A stretch of DNA of 64,000 nt from Leuctra nigra (taxonomy: Eukaryota; Arthropoda; Insecta; Plecoptera; Leuctridae). Position 1 is the first letter of the stretch, and every line of letters starts with the position of its first letter. The position numbers and the translations under genes are program-made. Below, in pieces: positions 31,901 through 37,057 of this stretch. The notes beneath the pieces were generated by a model. That model had not been told where the DNA came from, did no database searches, and saw nothing but the letters and a program-made list of their open reading frames with translations. The stretch spans positions 28,094,785 through 28,158,784 of the forward strand of contig OW203767.1 of assembly GCA_934045905.1 (NCBI GenBank), written 5' to 3'.

Positions 31901-34406
31901 TGAATGATGACATGGTAGTCAGGTTGCACCGATGGTCTGAGGGCTGTACATCTGAAATGTGACAATAAAATCCTAGTTAATTCACAGATTGTGTTATTAG
32001 ATTGTCACTCGCAAGACTAATTTGTTGGACCCGAACAGCAGACAGTTTTATAACAGTAATTCAAATTGGCAGACTAGGTAGGCCTAGGTATAGGTACCTA
32101 CAATTTGATATTTAGATTGGTCATGGTCACTTACCCTTGTCTCGTTCTTGTTGTCTGTAAACCGCCAAGATAAAACTTTGAGACGAAACACTCCCAAAAT
32201 TCTCTATGAGGAGAGTTCTCTGTCAGCTTAACTCGCATTTCATTTACTCTTGCTGGAACTGTTATTGTCAACGCACCTGTTGCAATTCCAAAGTCGAAAG
32301 CCTTGTTGAAAGGGCACTGCTCTCAAAATGATAATTGAGCACTAAAACTCTATTGTCACGATACAAGAGTCTGTGAAATACTTCTACGTGTTTAAACTAT
32401 TGAAATTAAATAAAATGTAAATCGCACAGTTGTGAATTACACCTAATGAAAAGTAATTGTTTACAATCACACAAACGATCACAACAATCTGTCAAAACGA
32501 AATCAACCGTTACTGTGACGTCACGAGTCATCACGTGACCGTGTGACGCAACAAGTACTAAAAAGCGCAGAGTGCTGCCATCTCTGAGTCAATAACAAAA
32601 CTACTTATAGTGATTACGCGCCCCTATGCATGTTGGAGCCCCCTGATGGGGGCACTGCGCTGGTGGCCGTAGAACTTGGCATCATATAGGTAAAATCCAC
32701 CTTAATTTAAATTTTTAACACTTGACAATCATGGAAACACCAACAACAATAATCTTATACAATAATGGGATATCAGTAGTCATTGCATTGTTAAACTAAA
32801 CACTTGTTGAATATGTGTGTACCTACAGTATTTCTTACTGTACACAAACACCTGTTTGCATGACACATTGTTGACAAATTAACTGAGAGTCTGGAAGCCG
32901 TTGCAGTTACTTTGTGTCGGTTCTTCGGTTGACGCTCCATGGTTTGTTTGTGGTTTTGGCCCTAAAAAGGGCCGTTTCGGCGGAGTCGGCGTCGGAGGTC
33001 GACCTCCGACACCTGAGGATGGCGACAAGGATGGAGACAACTTCAAGACTAGGGCCAAAACCACAAACAAACCATGGAGCGTCAACCGAAGAACCGACCC
33101 AATTGTTGACAAATGCCACCACATGTTGATTCTCTTTGAATCTTCTACTCTTCGCTACAGATCTTCAGATATCCTCATTTATTTAATAAGTTTGCACTAC
33201 TACTGCAGCCTCAACATCCTAACTCAGTTGATAACTCTGCATCAAGAGGTGAAGGTCATTGAGGAGTTGTCCCATCCCAAGAACAATGTAACCCCTTCAA
33301 GGTCGTCATACTAAACCAACGTCTCTCTGGCACAATGGCAGCAACAAGTGGGACAGACTTGAAAAAACTCCCATCCAACTACTGAGCGCGCTCAATGTTG
33401 CTTTACCTCAGTGATCTGACGAGAACCAAGATATCCAATCAGGGGCGGTCTGGGATGAAAAGGACCGAGATGCAATGAGGCAAAGGGCCCGGATAAACCT
33501 GTGACAGGGCCCGTAAAACAAAATAGAGATAGAAAAAATGTATGTAGAATTAGTAAAAATTTTGGTTAAATATGAAAAACGACAGTAAAATATAAATAGC
33601 GGCCCATAATATGGGAAAAAAGGACCATAAGCAACAGGGGCCCGGGATTCTACCGCACCCCGGGCCAGACCGCTATTGTATCCAATATACACTGGATATT
33701 TGGTGTATAAATAGTACCCTAGGTACTTACATTTTTTATGTTCTGAAAATATGAAAATATGCTAAATGTGCATTATATTATGTAATACGAATCACACAAA
33801 TTATTATGCGTATTTGATTGTGTCTTGGCTTAGGGATGTAAGCTATCGCACGGAGGACAGTTTTGCACGTAATTAACTCTTCAGGCCCTAAGCCTCTACA
33901 CATCCACATCCACCTCGAACATTGGATATGACCTTGGATTTTAGAACCCATCTATATAATGTTATATAACTCATACAAAACATGCAGTCATGGCCTTGAA
34001 CAATAACATTCCCATCCACGCATCCAATATGTTGTGTGAACTGGGCATAAGAAGTTAGGTACTGACAAAATAGTTTGAGAGGGAAACTTAATAGCTTTCA
34101 TAGCTGTGTTATACCAGTGACTAAATTTTAACGAAACATAAAGCAAAAGTGGATAATGTCATCAATTTAGCAAATTAGCTGAATCTCATGACTAATGCAT
34201 TCTTCCGTCTGCAGAGATGTCACACGTGTCGCAAGCAGATCGCAGCGGGGAAACAGCGGATTGGCTGGAAGGAGCTGAACTGGCATGCCGATGAAGACTG
34301 CTTCCGGTGCAACGGCTGTTCCAAGTCGCTACTCGGGGGAAGGTTTGTGATGAAAGACCAACAGCCGTATTGTAACAAGGAGTGTGTATTGACAGCTACG
34401 TCATAG
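2808..34406 (+). CDS. Tes: Testin (PET and triple-LIM domain protein), five coding exons
   Basis: Testin is an adaptor of actin-rich adhesions. Exons: 2808-2876, 2966-3429, 4344-6144, 7255-7413 and 34215-34406; phases agree, giving 894 residues. The start ATG at 2808 is the first in frame. Residues 27-60 form the Cys-rich N-terminal block ([18 protein letters not shown]), and the PET domain covers about 113-180. LIM1 begins at about residue 706 (CKQC, then [11 protein letters not shown]). LIM2 starts at CFACDE and crosses into exon 4. LIM3 (CHTC, then CNGC, then YCNKEC) is the last exon, ending in TATS. The PET-LIM1 linker is about 525 residues against roughly 60 in human TES, so the protein is about twice the usual size. 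Intron 4 is 26.8 kb and hosts nested genes and transposons. An ATTAAA at 34422 may end the transcript. Confidence 0.95.
3447..3788. mobile_element. Palindromic element with 13-bp flanking repeats, in Tes intron 2
   Basis: CATTTTATACTTA occurs at 3447-3459 and again at 3776-3788. Between them, TGACATGGCAGTGGTGACGG at 3491 is mirrored by the inverted sequence ending at 3777, about 34 bp perfect. The left flank has about 31 nt between the direct repeat and the inverted repeat; the right flank has none. The interior near 3680-3725 carries a stem (GAAGGA/TCCTTC) followed by GAAACGTCGC. The same plan is seen at 32867-33114. Confidence 0.75.
3995..4040 (+). repeat. 3' fragment of the tRNA-derived SINE
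   Basis: GCCATTAGCCTCGCTGCAGA and the bases after it match the 3' end of the full SINE at 6821-7116. Only this tail segment is recognisable here, so it is a truncated copy. Confidence 0.7.
4675..5212 (+). repeat. Four tandem 132-bp coding repeats in testin exon 3
   Basis: Four head-to-tail copies of a 44-residue unit, with segments such as [18 protein letters not shown] and [19 protein letters not shown]. Units start near 4675, 4808, 4940 and 5072. Copies 2 and 3 are almost identical at the DNA level, which points to recent duplication. Copy 4 has one extra Ala codon and several substitutions. The repeat is in frame and free of stops, and is predicted to be disordered (Ser, Gln, Gly, Pro, Tyr). 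Confidence 0.95.
6262..6512 (-). mobile_element. 3' terminal fragment of a non-LTR retrotransposon
   Basis: Nearly the same sequence as 13900-14130: GGCG-TTACGACTTGGTTATTA, AT-rich 3' UTR, then the end of the coding region. It lies on the minus strand in Tes intron 3, with the T-run at 6270-6288 representing its A-rich tail. It ends about 6512, after CATCAAGG. A severely 5'-truncated copy. Confidence 0.7.
6821..7116 (+). mobile_element. tRNA-derived SINE, full length
   Basis: The head has a polymerase III A box (TGGTTAACGC, about 6843) and B box (GGTTCGATTCC, about 6878), and the unit ends in an A-run at 7098-7116. ACTATAA flanks it on both sides (6814-6820 and 7117-7123), as expected for LINE-driven insertion. 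The head shows a doubled GGTTGGGTGA. A 3' fragment lies at 3995 and a reversed relative near 9196-9352. Confidence 0.85.
7768..8083. mobile_element. hAT-type MITE, 8-bp target duplication TGTGTCTA
   Basis: Ends CAGGCGTGTAGGAA and TTCCTACGCGCCAG form a 14-bp imperfect terminal inverted repeat. TGTGTCTA flanks both sides (7760-7767, 8084-8091). The interior has G- and C-runs, including about 13 G at 7782 and 16 C near 8043, and no coding potential. Confidence 0.75.
8232..9149. mobile_element. Element with about 40-bp inverted ends (unclassified)
   Basis: The left end near 8232 (TATAGAACAACTCTCGAAAA, later CCACTCGC) is mirrored at about 9105-9149 (GCGAGTGGG, later TTTTCGAGGGTTGTTATA). The interior contains a run of about 30 C at 9017-9046 and a short palindrome at 8856-8876 (CACTCAG/CTGAGTG). 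No ORF and no secure target duplication. Confidence 0.45.
9196..9352 (-). repeat. SINE-like copy, reverse orientation
   Basis: On the minus strand the tRNA-like B box GGTTCGAATCC (about 9330-9340) is followed by the body segment resembling the SINE at 6821 (GGAAGG, then GGTAAGGATG on the plus strand). Divergent, with no clean tail. Confidence 0.55.
9548..9657. repeat. Two tRNA-like SINE heads placed head to head
   Basis: A minus-strand tRNA-like segment (B box complement CAAACCCGGGACC at about 9556) meets a plus-strand segment GTCAGCTCAGTTGGTAGAGC at about 9606, making a palindrome of GAGAGCTCTAC/GTAGAGCTCTC. A third partial head follows at about 9640. None folds into a full tRNA. Confidence 0.5.
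9699..9762. repeat. Short stem-loop rich in GACG
   Basis: GCGGACGGACGACGCAGACG is mirrored by CGTCTACGTCGTCCGTCTGC around a loop of about 16 nt. An imperfect hairpin of unknown role. Confidence 0.6.
10081..10245. repeat. Direct repeat of about 52 bp, two copies
   Basis: GTGCCAGTATTATATAAACC through CTAATACTATGAGT occurs at about 10082-10133 and again at 10194-10245, essentially identical, separated by about 60 bp of unrelated sequence. Confidence 0.85.
10340..10655. repeat. Minisatellite of TTCTCGAAGGTCTCGACG units
   Basis: About 315 bp built from 9- to 18-bp blocks TTCTCGAAG, CGTTCTCGA and GGTCTCGAC in varying order. The period is a multiple of three, so five reading frames stay open and give false ORFs on both strands. 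TTCTCGAA fits the TTCnnGAA core of heat-shock elements and appears at least ten times. Confidence 0.9.
10671..11655. mobile_element. Long inverted-repeat element of about 985 bp
   Basis: The left end CGAGGGCCGTAGGGAAAGTA (10671) is mirrored by TACTTCCGGACATCCCTCG (ending 11654). The arms match, imperfectly, for about 430 bp each, to near 11090 and from about 11225. The centre has short repeats CGTAAGATC. The right arm at 11379-11414 has CTGAAGA, a TGGATGG/CCATCC stem, then GAAACGTCGC. No ORF of its own; no exact target duplication found. Confidence 0.75.
11656..13260. other. Tes intron 4 segment without recognised features
   Basis: AT-rich sequence. A minus-strand open frame at 11900-12199 has no recognised domain and weak coding character. 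A small inverted repeat (GAAAGCTACCA/TGGTAGCTTTC) sits at 12799-12829. No gene is supported. Confidence 0.4.
13261..13892. other. Tes intron 4 segment of moderate GC content, unidentified
   Basis: Less AT-rich than its surroundings, with several short open frames on both strands (such as 13270-13593) that match nothing I recognise. It may be the remnant of a repeat. Confidence 0.3.
13893..14388 (-). mobile_element. 5'-truncated non-LTR retrotransposon, C-terminal end of ORF2
   Basis: An open frame from 14379 to 14050 on the minus strand ends in a motif like the C-terminal Cys-His region of I/R1-type ORF2 proteins ([15 protein letters not shown]). An AT-rich 3' UTR and a run of about 24 T (an A-tail on the minus strand) follow at 13896-13919. 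The 3' part repeats at 6262-6512. It carries about 110 residues of the original protein; reverse transcriptase is absent. Confidence 0.65.
14392..14644 (-). other. GC-rich open segment with a consensus splice donor, possible exon
   Basis: On the minus strand, GATCCAG|GTAAGT (donor at 14391) is preceded by a GC-rich stretch. One frame encodes a basic peptide from an ATG near 14572 ([15 protein letters not shown], then [17 protein letters not shown]) but stops just before the donor; a second frame is open through it. I do not recognise either. It could be a 5' exon of a nested antisense transcript or a repeat fragment. Confidence 0.25.
15050..15270. repeat. Degenerate repeat related to 44062-44440
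   Basis: CCCTGTGGGGCAGGGTGGGG followed by GC-rich sequence, and preceded by AACAAAATACACC...ATCTCAAAATTT. This is the reverse complement of a block near 44235-44335. A shared transposon family, ends not defined. Confidence 0.45.
15678..16632 (-). CDS. Three exons of a secreted EGF-like protein, nested antisense in the Tes intron
   Basis: Candidate minus-strand exons at 16557-16632, 16107-16252 and 15678-15823, each with AG and GT borders. Phases agree across both junctions (0, then 2 to 1) and the joined 122-residue frame has no stop. The last exon has laminin-EGF spacing: [14 protein letters not shown], then [10 protein letters not shown], then NHYKDP. The middle exon is rich in Asn, Thr and Gly with one N-glycosylation sequon (NVT); the first has two Cys. 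I do not recognise the whole protein. Neither a start nor a stop exon was found: the frame stays open at both ends, so more exons lie on either side or this is a fragment. Its strand is opposite to Tes. Confidence 0.5.
16261..16362. repeat. AT-rich simple sequence, (TAATC)n and (TATAA)n
   Basis: Irregular repeats of TAATCTAATC and TAATATATAT. Low complexity only. Confidence 0.7.
16633..17769. other. Tes intron 4 segment without recognised features
   Basis: AT-rich except for a GC-rich patch at about 17465-17600 (GCCGCGCGGGC, GCGCTCCTAGCG). No coding exon or mobile element boundary was identified. Confidence 0.4.
17770..19050 (+). repeat. Satellite array with long poly-G tracts
   Basis: About ten diverged units of 100-150 bp. 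Each has a G-run of 10-25 (near 17786, 17916, 18066, 18206, 18340, 18465, 18583, 18731 and 19024), plus text like TTGCACAAACGAAAATTTTG and ACCAGCACAAACGTAGCAA. At 18892-18914 one unit has a C-run instead. The shared non-G text shows these are related units, not separate homopolymers. On the Tes sense strand the intron RNA would carry G-runs able to form quadruplexes. Confidence 0.85.
19051..19656. other. Tes intron 4 segment without recognised features
   Basis: Contains a stretch rich in GAGAG and CTCTC (about 19405-19600) but no gene, no recognised repeat and no splice-bounded exon. Confidence 0.35.
19657..19786. repeat. Near-perfect 130-bp palindrome
   Basis: GATTTGAAACTAGAATTAAT at the left is mirrored by the right end ending CTTCAAATC; both arms contain TAATGTGTTATG/CATAACACATTA and a TAAAAATACATATGTTT arm around a short CATGAT loop. 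Probably a hairpin MITE; the target duplication is unclear in this AT-rich context. Confidence 0.75.
20171..21066 (-). mobile_element. Helitron-like non-autonomous element, copy 1
   Basis: On the minus strand the 3' end reads AACGC, a 10-nt loop, GCGTT, then TTCCTAG followed by T, which fits a Helitron terminus (hairpin before CTRR, target T). The interior has repeated modules with GACCATGCAAAATTT and GATCGGTCAAACGGTT. The opposite end at about 21030-21066 has the palindromic GCTCGCTTCGCTCGCTC. No 5' TC was seen, so the class is tentative. Confidence 0.5.
21363..22023 (-). mobile_element. Helitron-like non-autonomous element, copy 2
   Basis: The same terminal hairpin (AACGC at 21370-21374, GCGTT at 21385-21389, 10-nt loop) next to CTAG at 21363-21366. 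Modules such as CAATGACCATGCAAAATT recur inside. The far end has GTGACGCTTGCTACAC where copy 1 has GACGCTCGCTTCGCTC. Confidence 0.5.
22266..25120 (-). mobile_element. Helitron-like copy 3, split by a foldback element
   Basis: The terminal hairpin is kept (AACGC at 22273-22277, GCGTT at 22288-22292), but the end reads CTAT rather than CTAG. The body is cut at 22546 by the foldback element and resumes at 25049 with GAACTAAATCGG-type text and AGGATTTGGCTGAATA. The outer end near 25120 is approximate. Confidence 0.45.
22547..25039. mobile_element. Foldback-type transposon with satellite arms and 9-bp target duplication
   Basis: 2,493 bp. It starts AGGTCCGTGAAGTTAGCACC and ends with the exact inverse. 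AAATTTGAA flanks both sides (22538-22546, 25040-25048), and the rejoined flanks restore the Helitron-like consensus. The left arm (about 1.5 kb) has some ten tandem units of about 136 bp; the right arm (about 0.98 kb) has six in inverted orientation; the switch is at about 24055-24065. Each unit carries the palindrome TGGGCGGTGCAGCACCGCCC and several ATTAGTGCG motifs. The Drosophila FB family has the same plan and a 9-bp duplication. No transposase is encoded, so it would need help in trans. Short open frames in the arms are repeat shadows. Confidence 0.85.
25209..25333 (-). pseudogene. Transposase-like exon (P/THAP9-type), degenerate
   Basis: On the minus strand, TTTTACAG|ATTTTG (25333) to AGG|GTAATG (25209) encloses a frame ending in [16 protein letters not shown], like the conserved Y-x-GF/GY-x-A/V-KR segment near the end of P-element and THAP9 transposases. 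An in-frame TAA about 10 codons after the acceptor breaks it. The fragment at 31175-31420 on the same strand could be the preceding part. Assignment rests on short motifs only. Confidence 0.35.
25334..25814. other. AT-rich spacer, no recognised feature
   Basis: Lies between the transposase-like exon and the 3' end of the retrotransposon. No ORF and no clear repeat. Confidence 0.4.
26141..29233 (-). CDS. Retrotransposon ORF2: endonuclease and reverse transcriptase
   Basis: 1,030 residues from a true ATG. The N-terminal third is an exonuclease-endonuclease-phosphatase domain: MHQNIQAIQ at the start, then [17 protein letters not shown] and SDHRAQL-type motifs. The reverse transcriptase follows: [59 protein letters not shown] and the catalytic box ELYADDTNI. 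The thumb and a basic C-terminus follow with no RNase H. This architecture fits the Jockey/CR1 superfamily; the exact clade needs a tree. It nicks target DNA and primes reverse transcription. No stop codon or frameshift interrupts it. Confidence 0.95.
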   Translation of the reverse strand: MKYHNNGLAGKTKPHIFINNTNTNKNKSKHPNIKATLNIMHQNIQAIQTSKNGLEIFLDKNEGSEKQIDVVCITEHWLKEEEIKSVNLCNYQIGDSFSRSTYKHGGTVIYTHKKISSQVKARQDISQLSIEKHIELASIEINFREPKQKLNNTYSTKKLETKNIIIISAYRSPLGDLKTFLNILDQALIKVNAENKYIVLAGDFNVDTTSNSKESIDLSNLLTSHNLLLTIHEPTRIDIRFNSSKTIDNIATNLPIDTFSTEVLENCLSDHRAQLINIKTNMNSNLPKKTIEVRLFNEKNVKAYKEELKVIDWNEIYATTDPNEKYNKFADILSNTFEKSFPIQNIKVGHKSTKQSWITPGIKISAQNLKCLYHMYAHFKTDFLNTIYKNTKKMLRRVIKAAKRLSINKKILEKKGPERSKIIWEIVKNHTNSLKTKETENCILQHNNEIIEEPKKVADLFNLDFINITKDITQSVNATKQDFQCHLNKINRPIKSFFVDSTSEREITNIVSRLKNKKSCGTDKLPTSILKKSINEITKPLTHIFNSCIEKGVFPQRLKEAKIIPIFKKGDKKITGNYRPISLLPAISKILEKIIHIRLSSFLEQEKLLTNCQSGFRKNKSTSTAIERFIDNTIIGLENKEHTLGLFCDLSKAFDSINHEILLAKLEHYGVRGVALQLLESYMHNRIQYVEITSTNRNNKETRLLSEPQIVTCGVPQGSILGPLLFILYINDLPETIELSELYADDTNITVKGKTKEILKENTEETLVKANKWFNDNHLILNSQKTNYINFKIKNDPINNPTTNMIITNKNDNAELKEVKETKFLGITIDENLNWKSHCSKLLKKLNSSYFSLKTIISLTNMKTSKLVYYANFESHVRYGIRFWGNSTDANKIFTIQRKAIRALFGLKYKNSDTFKKPDCKKYFIKYKILTFPCLYILESLLAFKLRKDTTQNTDVHKHNTRQANNIHVEQYRTKCTQKNSQYSNTILYNALPNKLKVIDKYSSFKQQMKQYLIIKCYYSIEEYILDSKN
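29255..31036 (-). CDS. Retrotransposon ORF1 with TARG1/OARD1-like macrodomain
   Basis: An open frame of 593 codons, possibly lacking its true start. After a Gln/Pro/Ser-rich lead comes a macrodomain: [70 protein letters not shown] and VSVKIFSL, in family order. This matches the OARD1/TARG1 branch, which removes ADP-ribose from proteins. The Lys in LVTK and the Asp in CGRD stand where the TARG1 catalytic Lys and Asp lie (by recall). About 22 copies of a 13-residue repeat ([13 protein letters not shown]) follow, then a basic tail. No zinc knuckle or RRM is recognisable. Position and 21-nt spacing before ORF2 mark it as ORF1. Confidence 0.85.
   Translation of the reverse strand: MSKVYRESNHFVKQKQQQPCGPNASPGHQSAPLNGAENSTCNSAALGRQATPSAPARRQITPLPAQRKSTITEVSGNIFDAPFPTPLSHCISADLALSKGIAADFRKKFGGIEELRWQNPEVGKALVQRTRGGRVIFHLVTKACRYDKPTPRAIAHCLRDLVRKCKELGIHSVAMPQIACGRDRRLWLEVKEIVTNVFANSGVSVKIFSLPNRTRDINSHEIEQSKNPDNPAPPAPPTVERKKKWWDLALAPPMNTPPTTLPGTATTKSPTTTLFGTAMTKSPTTTLFGTAMTKSPTTTLFGTAMTKSPTTTLFGTAMTKSPTTTLFGTAMTKSPTTTLFGTAMTKSPTTTLSGTAMTKPPTTTTLSGTAMTKSPTTTLFGTAMTKSPTTTLSGTAMTKPPTTTTLSGTAMMKPPTTTLSGTAMTKPPTTTLSGTAMMESPTTTLSGTAMTMSPTTTLFGTAMTKPPTTTLSGTAMTKSPKTTLSGTAMTKSPTTTLFGTAMTKPPPTTLSGTAMTKSPKTTLSGTAMTKSPTTTLSGSAITKSPTTLSDRRVLGLRNKSGTTQNNTRKPMVNTNRVEPRPLRKATPKIIPSL
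29400..30262 (-). repeat. 39-bp minisatellite inside ORF1
   Basis: About 22 tandem 39-bp units coding for [13 protein letters not shown] variants. Two units have an added Thr codon. Because 39 is divisible by three and the units lack stops, other frames also stay open on both strands (a 444-codon plus-strand frame and a 328-codon minus-strand frame); these are treated as shadows. Confidence 0.9.
31175..31420 (-). pseudogene. Transposase-like C-terminal fragment (P/THAP9-type)
   Basis: A frame that stays open from the H2B stop to a possible donor CCGCGG|GTAAAT at 31175. It reads [15 protein letters not shown], then [13 protein letters not shown], then an acidic stretch YEDDDDTLL. The order resembles the N-x-D-x-LEN-x-F-x-x-IR-x-x-GG...NP-x-x-x-QF segment of P-element and THAP9 transposases. 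It has no upstream catalytic domain here, because the H2B gene lies directly upstream. Family assignment is from motif memory only. Confidence 0.4.
31423..31794 (-). CDS. Orphan histone H2B variant, nested antisense in the Tes intron
   Basis: An intact 123-residue H2B starting [19 protein letters not shown]; an ATG six codons upstream is also in frame. Most of the fold is canonical, but four nearly invariant spots differ: SFFIDIF for SFVNDIF, KRYRITS for KRSTITS, AVCLLLP for AVRLLLP, and AVSRDTKAV for AVSEGTKAV. The last swaps an acidic-patch Glu for Arg. No histone 3' stem-loop is visible and no other histone gene is nearby. Upstream are a 182-nt GT-AG interval in the leader (31952-32133), a 29-codon upstream ORF (31824-31913) and a CRE/E-box cluster. 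It may be a specialised, polyadenylated variant or a decaying copy. Confidence 0.85.
   Translation of the reverse strand: MPPKTSGKAVKKAGKAQKNISKGDKKRKRKRKESYAIYIYKVLKQVHPDTGVSSKAMSIMNSFFIDIFERIAAEASRLAHYNKRYRITSREIQTAVCLLLPGELAKHAVSRDTKAVTKYTSSK
31824..32135 (-). other. Candidate H2B leader: 5' UTR intron and upstream ORF
   Basis: On the minus strand, ACAAGG|GTAAGT (exon end 32135) and a pyrimidine-poor ...CACATTTCAG|ATGTACAG (exon start 31951) bound a 182-nt intron. Downstream, ACCATGTCATC at 31913 opens a 29-residue upstream ORF ending at 31824, 30 nt before the H2B start. The peptide is not recognised. Confidence 0.4.
32516..32537. promoter_or_regulatory. CRE and E-box cluster, candidate promoter of the nested antisense unit
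   Basis: TGACGTCA at 32516-32523 and CACGTG at 32532-32537, with a further GTGACG just downstream. It lies about 380 bp upstream, in minus-strand terms, of the putative leader donor at 32135. It looks like a housekeeping promoter in the middle of the Tes intron. Confidence 0.4.
32867..33114. mobile_element. Palindromic element with 13-bp flanking repeats, second example
   Basis: ATTGTTGACAAAT occurs at 32867-32879 and 33102-33114. The inverted repeat starts GTCGGTTCTTCGGTTGACGC at 32916 and its mirror ends at 33098, about 48 bp. As in the 3447-3788 element, the left side has extra sequence (36 nt) between direct and inverted repeats and the right side almost none. The interior has GGCCCTAAAAAGGGCC and CTGAGGATGG. 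Confidence 0.75.
33440..33678. mobile_element. hAT-type MITE, 8-bp target duplication TATCCAAT
   Basis: 239 bp. CAGGGGCGGTCTGG at the left and CCAGACCGCTATTG at the right, flanked by TATCCAAT on both sides (33432-33439, 33679-33686). Non-coding. Confidence 0.85.
33687..34214. other. 3' end of Tes intron 4, no recognised feature
   Basis: AT-rich intron sequence ending in the acceptor CCGTCTGCAG at 34205-34214. Nothing else is recognised. Confidence 0.5.
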
Positions 34407-34844
34407 TTAAGTAACATTGCCATTAAAACACATAGTGTTCTAGCGTTTAGCTATTTTTTCTTGTTGCTTATGCTTTTCTATTCTTATTATTCTTGACATT
34501 TTATATTTTACTTTTAGTAATATTTTAGAAAACACTTTTAGATTTCTCTTTGATAGATTTTTTTTAAATATTTTGTATTTACTTTACAACCTTTTTACAA
34601 GGGTAAATGATCTAGGGTAGTTTTTCCAATGCTTCTATGCTCAACTGAAATTTAGTGCCAATGTTTACATGCATCATAGACATGCATATATATACTATAG
34701 GGTATGTACTGAAAACAATTATATTTTATGAGAAATATATAATATTTCATAAAAATTATACAACTCGGTTGAAATTTATTTTGCCATCTTACACATCCAG
34801 CACCTTACGATTAGCATGTAATGTGTTACACTCCAATGTGTCTG

Positions 34845-37021
34845 CTAATAGTAATAATTGCTTTCATCCCATGTGCCGCAGCCTTCCAATCGTATATCGA
34901 TCACCTCGTCGGGTATAGGAGTGTGAACAAACAGCAAAGTTCGATGCTCTCCTATTATCTTCGGCTCGAACTCGACGGCCACTGTTGCGCCTCCATAGAT
35001 GTGCCGTTGGGGTGCGGCTGGTAAAACACCTTGTTCGCCCTCTGTCACCGTGAACATGATGTTAGTCACTTCTTGTGTTATCCAGTACCTCACAGGTGTG
35101 GCGGTGTTGTTCATTAACTCAAATCTTGTTTTTCTTTTAGAGTTAAGAAGTACTGGACCAAATTCAATCTTCCTTGTAGTGACTTGTAATATGGGAAAAT
35201 TGATTGTATAAGGAAGCTCAAAAGTAGTTTTGGTTAAATTATTCATATAAACTTTCAATTTGCTATTCAGCTTCATTCTTCTGTCGTACAGTGTTTCTGT
35301 TAAATTCCTCGGATCTGGAATGGACGTCATAATCTCTAAAGCTCTTAATGCATCTGCGCGACATACATGACATTCCAGAAACACTTCTACACATTCACCA
35401 GGGAATATTAATATGACATCTCCTTTTTGTTTCTGTAGTGAAGCTACTTTCGTTACTTCAAATGGTACAGTCGCTCTTATCTTAGCATTGATGGTACACT
35501 TGGTAATATTCTTTAATTTCGTCATGCGAGAAAACGAGATGAAGTCATCGTCTAGCATGTCAATCAATGTTACTGCTGAAGCGCTGATGTTCATTTCTTC
35601 ACAGTTCAGCATTATTATTTGTGGTAGTTCAACACCTGCCTCCAAGTGAAAGTTTGTTGGTCCCAGTTCTTCGCCGTCATATCTGGTACATATTGTCGGG
35701 TTTGACTGGCTTCGAGTGATGCGGGTGTAGCCAATGATGACAGCGTGGAGAAAGGAACTGGATATGCCCTCCATCGTTTCTTCATCGGTTAGGTCTATGC
35801 TGACTTCTACAAAGGCATCACTCTTAGCTGGGATGTGCTGTTCAGATGGCGATACCTACAAATAAATATTTAGGAGCAGTCTCATCTTGTCACAAATTTT
35901 AAGTGCCGTATGTTACTAAATAACCTATTGTAATACCTAACTGATAATGAAGGGTTGATGATGATATACAAAGGGTTTGCTTAAACTATACAGCGGCCAT
36001 GCCACTTTGACTTGGCACTGGTAAAACTCTAACAATTGCTGACCATTTCGTTGGTGTTTTGCTAAAAAGATGTCTCTAGTACTATCTCCAATTGAGAAGC
36101 CCCTTTTGCAAAACATGGACGCAGTGCCGTAACTAGGGATTTCGGCGCCCGGTGCAAATATTAATTTTGGCGCCCCCCCCCCCCCCTCAACCCCACCTCC
36201 ACAGAAAACGGTATACCCAACCAGTGATGATTTCAGACTAGGACAAACCAAAACTTTGGTTGTGCACAAAACAAATAATTATGCAAAACAGTAATCAAAC
36301 ATTTCCACGGCCCTTGACAATGACAGCAACGGGGGGGTCTGGGGGGGGGGAGGATCTCTGAACCATATGCGGGTCCAGGGTCCAGAAACGGAAATGTTTT
36401 ATATTTTTTATAGGAATTTATTGGTTTTTCATCATTTCTGACGTTCAATTTCACTGATTTTTTTTCAGCAGAATAATTTTTCAAAACTAGGTATTTCAAA
36501 TTTTTTTAAAGGGCGTATTAATTTGTGAAGGGGGTGTGGGGGGGGGGGGGTTCAACCTCTTGGGTATGACTGAAATCATCACCGACATCAACCATGCCCC
36601 GCAGGGCGTTTTTTGTGTTTTTATTACGCAAAAATTAATTTTGGGTGCAAAATAGTCATTACATAAAAATTTGGCTTCCTGGCGCCCCCTTGTTGGCGGC
36701 GCCCTGTGCTGCCGCACCGCCCGCACACCCCTTGTTACGGCCCTGCATGGACGATTTGATAAAACAATTCAACTTTTATTTTCAGATTTTAAATATGCAT
36801 CATTGTTATTTGTGGTAGAATGACCATTCAGTTGCCATTCAGACCAATAAGATGAAATGGGTGAATCCTTGATTAATGATTAGGCGATTTCTCCATCTCC
36901 CGTTACATTCACAGTCAATCTCTTTATTGTGGTAAAATAATTAATAATTAAAATGGTGGGAGGATAGTGATAGATGGAGGAACGTTCTGGAAAGAACGGA
37001 AACGGAAGAAGAAGAAGAAGC

Positions 37022-37057
<36 letters not shown>

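Noticed and set aside
35937..36121. Possible extra DLEC1 exon between the two coding exons
   Set aside because: The two exons join in phase without it, and the join reproduces the DLEC1 alignment. The open frame here runs into the hAT element.
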